A DNA stretch of 50,096 nucleotides from Prevotella illustrans. Lineage in GTDB: Bacteria > Bacteroidota > Bacteroidia > Bacteroidales > Bacteroidaceae. Below, piece by piece: positions 24,986 to 33,508 of the stretch (position 1 is its first letter; each line of letters opens with the position of its first letter). The stretch lies in NCBI RefSeq assembly GCF_017426725.1, contig NZ_JAERMS010000018.1, positions 1 to 50,096 of the forward strand. The letters are read 5' to 3'. Position numbers and translations under genes: made by a program. The notes under the pieces were generated by a model, which did no database searches, was not told the DNA's origin, and was given only the letters and a program-made list of their open reading frames with translations.

Positions 24986-25789
24986 TTATCTTCCATATAT
25001 CATATCAACAGAACTTGTTGCAATCCAACTACCACCATATGTTCCAATTATACCACCTACAGCTCCGCCAATTATTGCTCCTGGGATTGCGCCTACACCG
25101 CCAAACATACTCCCAATAGACGTTCCTATCTTTAGACCTGCAGCAACACCTGCCCAGCCACCAGCAACATCAGCTGTAGCTCGGGCTGTGTTATAACCAA
25201 CAGTTTTAATCTGTCCTCCATCTAATTGATACCCTTCATACAAATCATAACCTGACATTGCAATATTTACAGGACCAGTAACTTTAGTAATTCGTTTACC
25301 TACTGTCGTCAGTTTTGTTGTATTAACATATTGGTTTCCATAGAATCCACGCTCGCCTGCAACATGCCAATAGAATTTTCCATTGCTGCTAATTGTAGAG
25401 TTTCCACTGTTTCTCTTTAAAGACATTCCAATGCAATTTGCAAAAGTGCTTATTCCTGCAGCGATAGACAAGACATCTCCTTTTCCACCTTTTCTTGCCC
25501 CTATCACGGTAAACTCATACATTCCAGCTTTGTTTGTCGTGACGGAAACTTTCAAGGGTGTACTGCCCTCTCTCTCATCATGTAGACTATGGTTGAGTGT
25601 ACCTATCATCATTCCTTGCATAGCTCCTTGCAGGAAGTCGTCGCCTGTAATCCACGCAGCCAATCCGCCCATCGTCGTTGTCGAGGCTATCATTAAGCCC
25701 CCATTTATATGTACCCCTTGAGCAAAAGAACCTATGCCGGAAGAAAAGGCACCTGAGAGGAAGGCACTGCCGAATTTCTCACTCTTCAA
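24986..25789 (-). CDS. Orphan Rhs C-terminal toxin cassette (pore-like tip)
   Basis: 267 codons with only a TTG start and no ATG. The first 65 or so residues (EKFGSAFLSGAFSSGIGSFA...GMMIGTLNH) duplicate the end of the Rhs core at 26926-27115 with over 90% DNA identity; the rest is unrelated to the parent tip. The switch occurs exactly after NHxxHD. The last 60 residues are a glycine-zipper hydrophobic stretch (GTSIGSMFGGVGAIPGAIIGG) typical of membrane-inserting proteins. This is the layout of displaced rhs-CT modules, which are silent until recombined into the full gene. A membrane immunity candidate follows. Confidence 0.75.
   Translation of the reverse strand: MKSEKFGSAFLSGAFSSGIGSFAQGVHINGGLMIASTTTMGGLAAWITGDDFLQGAMQGMMIGTLNHSLHDEREGSTPLKVSVTTNKAGMYEFTVIGARKGGKGDVLSIAAGISTFANCIGMSLKRNSGNSTISSNGKFYWHVAGERGFYGNQYVNTTKLTTVGKRITKVTGPVNIAMSGYDLYEGYQLDGGQIKTVGYNTARATADVAGGWAGVAAGLKIGTSIGSMFGGVGAIPGAIIGGAVGGIIGTYGGSWIATSSVDMIYGR
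25590..25780. repeat. 190-bp direct repeat of the Rhs core end (copy in the orphan cassette)
   Basis: Aligns without gaps to 26926-27115, differing at roughly one base in twelve to fifteen. It is the homology arm that would allow the orphan tip to replace the current Rhs tip by recombination. Confidence 0.85.
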
Positions 25790-25877
25790 GGTAGTAATCT
25801 CTGCTTGGCAACCCGTTAGTCACCGATAGCCACTTTGGTTGGTTTATAGGTCAAGCCAAGAGCTGAGAGAATTATAT

Positions 25878-26426
25878 TCATTGCGCAGAGCTCCCTTTCG
25901 TCACCGTATCCATGGCCGCGTCCATTATCTTCCTCTGAGTGCTGTCCGGATCAATATCTTCCATGCTCATGCCTTCCCAGAATTTCTTTTCATGGAAATG
26001 GCGCATTTTTGCCTTCACATGAAGTGCCTCACATTTTCTGTCAAATTCGAGCTTCCTCATAGGACCTATGACCTGACCTGTCTCTTTATCTATAATCCAA
26101 TAGCAATGTTTCATTTCTTTCAGTTTTGCGAATTGGATTAACAAACTGTCTTTTTCTTCCGCAATTTGATTGGAATCATACCATTCACTGCCATCGTAAA
26201 GCTGATAGGCTATAATGAATTTATTGTCATAGCCATAATTCAAGACCTGTGGGCGGATAAGAAGATCATAGAAAAGGCTGTTTTCCGTTTCTTCTTTTAT
26301 CTTAACTATTATTCTGTCCTCCAACCATGCATAATGATTGCCTAAGTCTATATAGAACACACCAAGACACGAAGTCAGGAGGCTACAGAAGAGCAGGACA
26401 ACGATATTTAATATTCTTCTACACAT
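25878..26426 (-). CDS. Lipoprotein, candidate immunity protein for the Rhs toxin
   Basis: A 182-residue protein whose ATG overlaps the Rhs stop by one base (TAATG). Lipoprotein signal with lipobox LTSC near residue 20, so it is anchored facing the periplasm. The body has FYIDLGNHYAWL and GYDNKFIIAYQ, reminiscent of DUF3997-type lipoproteins (tentative), and a charged C-terminus. The position directly after the toxin tip is the standard place of the cognate immunity gene; a periplasmic location implies that the toxin acts in or through the periplasm. Confidence 0.65.
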   Translation of the reverse strand: MCRRILNIVVLLFCSLLTSCLGVFYIDLGNHYAWLEDRIIVKIKEETENSLFYDLLIRPQVLNYGYDNKFIIAYQLYDGSEWYDSNQIAEEKDSLLIQFAKLKEMKHCYWIIDKETGQVIGPMRKLEFDRKCEALHVKAKMRHFHEKKFWEGMSMEDIDPDSTQRKIMDAAMDTVTKGSSAQ

Positions 26427-29400
26427 TATTTGTTATGGTATAACCCGTTAAAAATTATTTTAAATGGAGTTCCCGTACCATGCAGGATACCGGCACCTAT
26501 GGTTTCGATGTTGCGCTTTATCGTATGCCAGTTGAAAAAATTGTCGGTATGTATATCAAAATCATACGTATCAGGCAATATACGAAATGAATTATTCCCC
26601 TGATACTCTACTGTAATTCTTCCATACACGAGCCCTACACTATAGTTTCCAGACGAAGTCAAGGTTTGTATTGACCAATGCTCACCAACTTTTCTGTTAG
26701 TAATGTCAATCTTTTCTAAATCTAATTTTGAAGCATCAACATAAATATCGCTGCCATCACCATATCCATACCAGTAGAATGCCTCTTCAAAAGATAGCTT
26801 TCCATCTTTCTGAATTTCTGATATGATTTTTTGCTTATATTTAGGATCTTTTTTTATTCGATTTCTTGATCTTACTTTCGCTGCTTCCGGGTTATTCATG
26901 GGGTCATACTGGTCATGCTGCGCATGATTCAATGCTCCTATCATCATTCCTTGTATCGCTCCTTGCAGGAAGTCGCCGCCCGTAACCCACGCAGCCAATC
27001 CGCCCATCGTCGTTGTTGAGGCTAGCATTAAGCCCCCATTTATATGTACACCTTGAGCAAAAGAACCTATGCCGGAAGAAAGGGCACCTGAGAGGAAGCT
27101 ACTGCCGAATTTCTCGTTATTCGCTAATCCATAAAGCCCACCGGCAAGTCCATGCATGCCGGCACGCAACAATTCGCGTCCTAGACCGCCGACATTGCCC
27201 AAAAGAGAGCCTATTCCATAGGTGGCTGCCGAATAGGCCAGACTCAATAAACCCGCCGACAAAACGTTCTTGCCATTATAGGCTGCCTGCATCATGCTGT
27301 TGGCTACGCCAAACAAGGCAAAAGCGAAAACGGCGTCGTCAATACCAAACAGTTCCCCACTGTGATCTGTATATTTCAGCGGATTGTTCAGACAATAGCT
27401 ATAGCGATTGAAACTCTGGCTGTTGTCGGGCAGCTGCACGTAGTTGTCGGGACTGAAGAAGCGACCGAGAACAGGATCATACAGACGACCGTTCATATTG
27501 ATGATGTCAAACTCATTCAGCATTTCGTGTCTCGTGTAGCCACGGTGCAAGCCGATGGAATTGAGCGTTACGGTTTGTCTGCCCCACGCGTCGTATGAGG
27601 CTTCAAAAACTTTTGCCCCGTTCTCATCGATAACGGATATAATACTACCTAAATTGTCCGTAAAGGCAAGATAGGATTTAAATGCACCGTTTTCTTTGAT
27701 AAGTATCGTATTGCCATCGAGGTAATAAAATTCGTGCGTTATTCCTTTTTCCGTAACCTTTTCATAATTGCCTGCATAGATGGTCGTCCGAATGTCGGCA
27801 CCATCCTTTGACAATTCTGATATCCATCGTTCCCGGTCCGGACCATAAACAAAATCCATGCGGAGTTTCTTGCCTTCATCTGCAATCAGTTGAATCTTGC
27901 CGAAGTCGTTGAATGAGGTGGTCAGGACGTCACTGGGAATCTTGCCGTCCGTATTATCCACCTCGGCAACGGCATGTGGATAATTGGTCTCTTCATAGCT
28001 ATAATTCCCCACACCGGTCTTGGACAGGATATTCCCATTGGGAGCGTAGGAAATCCTCATACGCTCAGTATTTCCTTCCTTGACGCCTGTCAACCGATCG
28101 AGATTGTCATATTCAAATGATTCCACAAGCCCTTGATTACGTTTCCGAGACAGCAGATTGCCGGTAGTGCCTTCATATTCAGTAGTCAGACACTCGATCT
28201 GGGTAGCTCCATTGATGAGCATGGCATTACATTCAAACCCTCTTCCATCCAGTCTACGGACTGCCCTCAACGCTTTTTTAAACAAGTTCGCAGTAACCAA
28301 GCCATTATACGATTCCTGCTTGTTAATCGTGCTGCCATTTGCGGCAGTCTCTGTTTTAAAGCCGTTATCATCATAAGAGTAGGTTACTTCCAAGCCACCG
28401 GGGTAACGGGTTTTCGCAAGTTGATTCTTGCTGTTGTATTCGTATGAGAAGACAAAGGTTCCATTTCCGCTTATGCTCCGTTTTTCGGCTATTACACGCC
28501 CGAAGCGGTCGTGGGTGTATTCTACGGCATTGCCTCCCATGGCTTTGCTAACGAGCCTGAGTTTTTCATTTCCGGAAGTTCCATAGACATAGGTCACGGT
28601 ATGCTGTCCCAATCGGGCAGAAGACAAACGTCCCAAATCATCATAGGTATTCGACGTCTTGATGCCCCTGCCGTCGATCTGCGTGAGCAAGGCTCCGTCT
28701 GCCGCGTATGTATAGGTCGTAGTTCCTGCATCGGGATCCGTGAGCTTCGTCTGATTGCCAGCCGCGTCATAATCCATCGTCACTGTAGAGCCATTCGTCT
28801 TGACACGACTCGGCTTACCATTGGAGAAATAAGTGTACGTCACTTCTCCGACAGGATCAGTAGCCTTGATGACATTTCCCCACGCATCGGTAGTCTTGGT
28901 GTAGCTATGCCCCGCGGTCGTCGACGTGACGGTACGATTTCCGTAGGTATAAGAAGTTGATTTTCCCGAGCTCGATTCTTCCGAAACCACTCTACCCCGC
29001 TCGTCGTACGCAAGAGTCTGCGTAATCACCAACAGCCCGGTCTTGTTCGATATGCGCGTAACCTCGCCTCTATGGTTATAGGCCGTGGTCTTAACCACAG
29101 GGACTCCCCGTATGCCTGTCGATTCCCGTAGAACCTCATGCCCGCCTTTGTCGTACCAAGTCGTAACAGCAGGCTTTCCTATTGTCGCTTCCTTCACATA
29201 ATATTTCTTTGCGTCAGCGGTTCCCCATCCTGTTTCATAAGCCGTCAATGTACCGTCAGGGGCCAGTAAGCTCAACTTCCGTCCCCATCCATCATAAGTA
29301 TGTTTCGCCGTGAGCGGATTAGAAGGATCGGTGACGTCGCTCTCTGTCAACAAGTTACCCCAAATGTCGTATGTGAAAGTATTGACGGCGGAAGCCGGAT

Positions 29401-31858
29401 AAGTATAGGTTTTCACGATGAAACGCCCGGATGGGTCATAATCGTTGCATTTTGTCACGGCCTTCACGCCACTGCCCGTAGCCACGGATGACAACACGTT
29501 GCCATATACATCGTAAGTCGAAGTGGTTTTCAGAGCCAATCCTGTTCCGCTGTTGATAGTAGTAGTTAAAGTATTACCCTTGTCGTCATAGCCATAGGTC
29601 GTAACCGTTGTAAAAGGACTCGAATCATCCTTGTGCTTCTGTATCATCGTTAATGTGGTTGGAAGCCAAGCACCGGCCTTATTCTGGAACCCTGAATAGG
29701 AGACTTTCTTATACATGTCCTCTCCACCATTTTTGACAGTCTCGTCCGTAACGACACCCTTTTCCACATCGTAATGTGTAATCGTGGTAGCGGTATTGCC
29801 ATCCAAGTCGGTAACGTCCTTTTGAGCCACATACGCAAAATAGTTTCTTTTGCCCTGCTCCGCAATGGTAGATTTCGTGATAACTACAGACGAACTGCCA
29901 CCTATTGTATTCGTAATCTTCACCTCTGTTGGAACCCAATGTTTTTCATCCCAACGGGTAATATCAGTCACCTCTCTGGTTCCCAATGTTGTATTTTCCT
30001 TAATGACCGTATTGAAACCAAGCATTCCACGACCGGCAATATGAATGCGCAGGTCTTCGTAAAAATACTTTGTTGTCCGGCTTCCTACGGCTCCATCGTC
30101 AACTGTCACCATTGCCACAACAGACAGAGGAAGCGTATAAGTATTGACCGGATATTGTTGCGGAAGCGTCCGTTTGTAGACAAGCGGATTAGTAGTGTAG
30201 GCATATTGAATTCTGCTGGTATTGTCCATTCCGTCCATTATGCTTACTATCTTCCCGAACGAAGACATGCCATCCCCGATTTTATATACGTTAATTTTCT
30301 CGTCAAACGTATCATCCGTACTATTCAGCTTGCTCCCATAATTGGCAAGTTCCATATATCCATCACCATCAAAATCCCCCATAAAGATCGTGATCTCCCG
30401 TGCATCTTCCTCCCGGTCTTTTATATAGCTATGGATCAACTCCAAAGCTCTACCTGTAGAGACCAGCCATTTGACAGGTGTATTGACATATTTTGTCTTA
30501 TAGCCAGGAAACGAACCTTTCTTATATTGTGACTTTGCGACCATTACATCTGATCGTCCATCGTGATTTATATCACATACGGATATAGAGAATCTGTCGT
30601 CATCCTTTCCACTGAATCCTTCTACAACGCCAATATTCACTGTCTTTGAAGATGTAAACGTTCCATCACCATTGTTGTGAGCAATCCACAGGTAGGATTC
30701 GCCAGATACATTATAAACAAAATCTATCAATCCGTCACCATCAAAGTCTCCCTGCAACACCCTCCAATGGTCACAAAAGTCCGTCCCTGATTTCGTGCTT
30801 GTTTCCGCAAACTTTACAGCGGTAGGAGTTCCTCCATTATTATAATAGATTTTATAACCGTCATCATATAAGAATATTAAATCCGACAGACCGTCGTTGT
30901 TATAATCTCCGACGAACATTCTTTTGGGATCATCTGGAAGAGTTATTTTAAATTCAGTCCTATCCAGTTGGGTCCCATCTTTAAGTTTTACAATCGTGGC
31001 AGGATAAAAACCGTCTTTTTTGTCTCGCTCCACACAAATGACATCATCTTTTCCATTCCCATCCGTATCCAAAATGGTAAATAGGGGCTTGTCATCGGAA
31101 GTTTGGAGTTGTATGGGGAATACTTTTACTCTCCCAGCCCGACCTGCGACGACATCAGCTCCTAAAATAATATAGAAATCCTCTTCATTCCAGTGACCAT
31201 CAGCTTGATTATGATATGGCATTACCAAGTCATTATAGCCGTCTCCGTCAAAATCCATTGCAGATGTTCCACCTATCACCATATCCAAATCTCCCATTGA
31301 GAAAGAAGCAGGTAATGAAAAGACTATAGGATTTTCATAGGTTACATTTCCTGCCGGACCGACTCTGCTTCTGCTAATATATACACATGTTTCATTATGC
31401 CATTTCTTTCCACCGTTCCAAACAGCTTCCACGACCTTTACCGGGCTCATTCTGACAATATCACTAATACCATCTCCCGTTAAATCCACGGCAAGAAACG
31501 ACTTTTCACCCTCTTCTATATAACTTCTGGAATCGGACGTTGACACATTAATCTTGGAGGTTCGAATGTACGAGTCTGTAGGAATGTTCCAATTCAATAT
31601 GACTGGAGGCAAAGCTTCTCCTTTACCATTCTCTTCCACCACCTTTACAAGGCGGGCCCATTCCTCTATTTTTTTAGAAAAACGACCATCATATTCTAAC
31701 GTATACTTTCGATAGACAGAATTGTTGCATGAACTCGTGATGGATGACAGGCATACATTCATATGTCCCTGCTGGTCTTCTATCGTAAACGGCCGTGAAT
31801 TTGTCCCTATCGATTGATAGTCAAAATGAATTTTATTGACTATCCCCCGATTTTTCAC
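26426..31858 (-). CDS. FG-GAP/Rhs polymorphic toxin
   Basis: 1810 codons from a GTG, with an in-frame stop just upstream (31868-31870). Residues about 120-505 hold seven FG-GAP/VCBS calcium-loop repeats (DLTGDGISD, DFDGDGYND, DTDGNGKDD, DYNNDGLSD, DFDGDGLID, DINHDGRSD, DFDGDGYME). Residues about 700-1440 are YD repeats that would build the Rhs shell. The Rhs-associated core is YDPVLGRFFSPD near 1464 and NRYSYCLNNPLKYTDHSG. A glycine-rich pre-toxin linker (about 1580-1650) ends in NHAQHD. The last 150 residues are the toxin tip, with DTYDFD near 1765. The frame has no signal peptide; one is encoded out of frame just before it (31855-31998). The N-terminus looks truncated. Confidence 0.88.
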   Translation of the reverse strand: MKNRGIVNKIHFDYQSIGTNSRPFTIEDQQGHMNVCLSSITSSCNNSVYRKYTLEYDGRFSKKIEEWARLVKVVEENGKGEALPPVILNWNIPTDSYIRTSKINVSTSDSRSYIEEGEKSFLAVDLTGDGISDIVRMSPVKVVEAVWNGGKKWHNETCVYISRSRVGPAGNVTYENPIVFSLPASFSMGDLDMVIGGTSAMDFDGDGYNDLVMPYHNQADGHWNEEDFYIILGADVVAGRAGRVKVFPIQLQTSDDKPLFTILDTDGNGKDDVICVERDKKDGFYPATIVKLKDGTQLDRTEFKITLPDDPKRMFVGDYNNDGLSDLIFLYDDGYKIYYNNGGTPTAVKFAETSTKSGTDFCDHWRVLQGDFDGDGLIDFVYNVSGESYLWIAHNNGDGTFTSSKTVNIGVVEGFSGKDDDRFSISVCDINHDGRSDVMVAKSQYKKGSFPGYKTKYVNTPVKWLVSTGRALELIHSYIKDREEDAREITIFMGDFDGDGYMELANYGSKLNSTDDTFDEKINVYKIGDGMSSFGKIVSIMDGMDNTSRIQYAYTTNPLVYKRTLPQQYPVNTYTLPLSVVAMVTVDDGAVGSRTTKYFYEDLRIHIAGRGMLGFNTVIKENTTLGTREVTDITRWDEKHWVPTEVKITNTIGGSSSVVITKSTIAEQGKRNYFAYVAQKDVTDLDGNTATTITHYDVEKGVVTDETVKNGGEDMYKKVSYSGFQNKAGAWLPTTLTMIQKHKDDSSPFTTVTTYGYDDKGNTLTTTINSGTGLALKTTSTYDVYGNVLSSVATGSGVKAVTKCNDYDPSGRFIVKTYTYPASAVNTFTYDIWGNLLTESDVTDPSNPLTAKHTYDGWGRKLSLLAPDGTLTAYETGWGTADAKKYYVKEATIGKPAVTTWYDKGGHEVLRESTGIRGVPVVKTTAYNHRGEVTRISNKTGLLVITQTLAYDERGRVVSEESSSGKSTSYTYGNRTVTSTTAGHSYTKTTDAWGNVIKATDPVGEVTYTYFSNGKPSRVKTNGSTVTMDYDAAGNQTKLTDPDAGTTTYTYAADGALLTQIDGRGIKTSNTYDDLGRLSSARLGQHTVTYVYGTSGNEKLRLVSKAMGGNAVEYTHDRFGRVIAEKRSISGNGTFVFSYEYNSKNQLAKTRYPGGLEVTYSYDDNGFKTETAANGSTINKQESYNGLVTANLFKKALRAVRRLDGRGFECNAMLINGATQIECLTTEYEGTTGNLLSRKRNQGLVESFEYDNLDRLTGVKEGNTERMRISYAPNGNILSKTGVGNYSYEETNYPHAVAEVDNTDGKIPSDVLTTSFNDFGKIQLIADEGKKLRMDFVYGPDRERWISELSKDGADIRTTIYAGNYEKVTEKGITHEFYYLDGNTILIKENGAFKSYLAFTDNLGSIISVIDENGAKVFEASYDAWGRQTVTLNSIGLHRGYTRHEMLNEFDIINMNGRLYDPVLGRFFSPDNYVQLPDNSQSFNRYSYCLNNPLKYTDHSGELFGIDDAVFAFALFGVANSMMQAAYNGKNVLSAGLLSLAYSAATYGIGSLLGNVGGLGRELLRAGMHGLAGGLYGLANNEKFGSSFLSGALSSGIGSFAQGVHINGGLMLASTTTMGGLAAWVTGGDFLQGAIQGMMIGALNHAQHDQYDPMNNPEAAKVRSRNRIKKDPKYKQKIISEIQKDGKLSFEEAFYWYGYGDGSDIYVDASKLDLEKIDITNRKVGEHWSIQTLTSSGNYSVGLVYGRITVEYQGNNSFRILPDTYDFDIHTDNFFNWHTIKRNIETIGAGILHGTGTPFKIIFNGLYHNK
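26926..27115. repeat. 190-bp direct repeat of the Rhs core end (parent copy)
   Basis: Partner of 25590-25780; encodes the linker from EKFGSSFLSG to GALNH just before the toxin tip. Confidence 0.85.
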
Positions 31859-31998
31859 ACTATTCCTTTAGGGGAAACCATGACTATCTCACGTTTTACA
31901 CGGTTGCCGGCCGCATCGTAACCATACCCAATCTTATTCTGTGCAACAGAAACAAATGGTAGTAATAATAGGCAGAAGGATAAACAATATTTTCCCAT
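31855..31998 (-). CDS. Signal-peptide/YDAAGNR mini-ORF before the Rhs gene
   Basis: ATG 31998 starts MGKYCLSFCLLLLPFVSVAQ, a clear signal peptide, then GYGYDAAGNRVKREIVM and a TGA at 31855-31857. The stop overlaps the GTG of the Rhs frame (GTGTGA), which could reinitiate translation. I suspect the intact form of such genes continues into a longer secreted protein, so this one looks truncated by the event that joined it to the Rhs body. It is 47 codons plus stop, preceded by a consensus promoter. Confidence 0.6.
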   Translation of the reverse strand: MGKYCLSFCLLLLPFVSVAQNKIGYGYDAAGNRVKREIVMVSPKGIV

Positions 31999-32041
31999 AA
32001 GCTAAAATATAATTGATTAGATTATTCGTATTAACAAAAAA

Positions 32042-32073
32042 ATTGAGGTTCACTGTCATTGAGGTTCACTGTC
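32042..32073. repeat. 16-bp perfect tandem duplication in the Rhs leader
   Basis: ATTGAGGTTCACTGTC twice without a gap, in the predicted 5' untranslated region of the Rhs transcript. Confidence 0.9.
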
Positions 32074-32111
32074 TGTTTCTGGTTATCTAAGGTAAAAACT
32101 GTTTCTGCTGA

Positions 32112-32142
32112 CAAAAATAGTAAAAGATAGATTACAAACAAA
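32112..32142 (-). promoter_or_regulatory. Promoter of the Rhs operon
   Basis: Minus strand TTTG (32139-32142), 19 bp, TATTTTTG (32112-32119): full consensus match. Start near 32105 gives a leader of about 107 nt before the mini-ORF. Confidence 0.7.
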
Positions 32143-32336
32143 GAAATGAAGCAAAAAAATGAAATTAATTCCGTATTTTTTTAGGCCGAGTACTTTCCTG
32201 ACTGATATATCTTCCAAAAACATGATCGATTTGTAGTTATAGCAAAGCATGATATTCTAAGCGTGGTAACCGATAATGGCCTCGGGACAAAGCGCTATAC
32301 GCAACAAAGAGGTGTCTGTTTAAACGTAAACAACTA

Positions 32337-32384
32337 TACGCCGGTTCGGGATAAGAAATTTGCTTTCTTTCCCATCCCAACGCC
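32337..32384. mobile_element. Solo IS982-type left-end remnant
   Basis: TACGCCGGTTCGGGATAAG (32337-32355) is the inverse, with one mismatch, of the right end of the IS copy at 23716-23734. The next 26 bp match 23187-23212 at 24 positions. No transposase is attached, so only a terminal fragment or solo end is left here. Confidence 0.5.
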
Positions 32385-32548
32385 TCCATGATCTATCAGT
32401 GAGCCTCATTTCGGGACAAAGTGTGCTGCCCTGATTTCTCGAAAATTATAAATAAAAAGTCAGAAAAACGGCCTTTCAAAATGTTCAATCCAGCAAAGAA
32501 CAGAGCGAAAATAAGTCGTTTTTGGGGCCGGTTATTCGTTTCAAAGAC

Positions 32549-32663
32549 GTAAAAGCATAGCTTTCGCCATGCAATATGCCTGCTTTCAGCCGCCCAAAGC
32601 TATGCTTTTACACGCTCAAAGGGCTGCTATTACAAGCCAAAAGCAGCCCTTTTAGCGGCCGAA
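32549..32663. repeat. Hairpin array B (dispersed palindromic modules)
   Basis: Perfect 16-bp inverted repeat (32549-32564 with 32596-32611, core AAAAGCATAGCTTT) followed by a perfect 11-bp one (32618-32628 with 32642-32652, AAAGGGCTGCT). Shares words with array A at 11161-11228, including AAAAGC-GCCCTTTTA-CGG. Confidence 0.7.
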
Positions 32664-32897
32664 ATGGCCACAACCAACTCGTCAAAAATCACAAGTAGCT
32701 AATTATCAAACATCTACAAACATTACTAAAAGTCACGAATAACGGGCATAAATCCGTCCAACTTTTTCTCAATTCAAAATCTTTCAGCGTTTTGTAAAGA
32801 TTATTCTGAATTTTAACGTCACGTTCCACATTGGCAATCAAGCATTAATTTAACACTATTTTCAAAGCCTCACACCTATTATATGGCTGAAATTAGC

Positions 32898-32905
32898 TAT
32901 TTTTG
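32898..32905 (+). promoter_or_regulatory. -7 box for the DUF4199/glycosyltransferase operon
   Basis: TATTTTTG, 36 bp before the GTG start of the DUF4199 gene; -33 not evident. Confidence 0.4.
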
Positions 32906-32941
32906 CAGTTTAATAATAGTTATAAAATTAGGATATAACAA

Positions 32942-33493
32942 GTGGTTGACTTCCAAACGATCAGACAATTAAAAGCATACGCACGGCAAGACGGCGCGTT
33001 TCTGGGTGCCTACTGGATTGTAAGTTTCTTGCTGACACTCTATTTTCCCGACTTGGCTTTCGGCAGTGTCATGATTCTCTGCACGCCTCTCTTCGCGGGT
33101 TGGCTGCTGCGCAGATTCAGGGACGAGGCACTGGACGGTAGGATTTCGTTCAGACGGGGACTGGCCTACAGCGCCTATACATTCTTCAACGGTTCCTTTC
33201 TTTTTGCCTTCGGGCTTTTTATCTACCTTTTCATGTTTGACAAGGGGCAGTTCTTTGCCACCCTGTTTCAGGGTATCAAAGACGGTGCCGCCATCTACCA
33301 GGCCATGGGCAGCAACCCCAAGGAGGTGTACGACGCCATCGACACCATCAGCCATCTGTCGGCCCTGCAGATTTCTTTCATCTTCATGATGTACTACCTC
33401 ATGATCTGCGCTCCGCTTGCCGTAGTGATAGCCCTGCTCTGCAGGCGCAAGGACGCAAAACACCCTCATAACAACAAAACAGAAATAAAATAA
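32942..33493 (+). CDS. DUF4199-family membrane protein
   Basis: A 183-residue inner-membrane protein with four helices (about 20-40, 42-58, 75-98, 143-165), typical of the DUF4199 family found beside dolichol-phosphate-mannose-like glycosyltransferases in Bacteroidetes. Role unknown, possibly assisting the glycosyltransferase 15 bp downstream. Starts at GTG with an AGGA ribosome site about 8-10 bp upstream; no ATG is available in frame near the start. Confidence 0.8.
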   Translation: MVDFQTIRQLKAYARQDGAFLGAYWIVSFLLTLYFPDLAFGSVMILCTPLFAGWLLRRFRDEALDGRISFRRGLAYSAYTFFNGSFLFAFGLFIYLFMFDKGQFFATLFQGIKDGAAIYQAMGSNPKEVYDAIDTISHLSALQISFIFMMYYLMICAPLAVVIALLCRRKDAKHPHNNKTEIK

Positions 33494-33508
33494 ACATAAA
33501 CAGCAGAT

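Larger units (their letters stand above)
32143..32897. other. Intergenic region upstream of the Rhs locus
   Basis: No supported gene in about 750 bp. It holds the solo IS end (32337-32384), hairpin array B (32549-32663) and two similar words CGGGACAAAG (about 32283 and 32412). The remainder is AT-rich and unremarkable. Confidence 0.6.

Noticed and set aside
26548..26575. Exact colicin M active site in the Rhs tip
   Set aside because: D-x-Y-D is present, but the His-Arg pair at the required spacing is not, so only a tentative similarity is reported.
29774..30532. 252-codon plus-strand ORF inside the Rhs gene
   Set aside because: Complement of the FG-GAP and YD repeats; repeated coding DNA keeps the opposite frame open. 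No start context.
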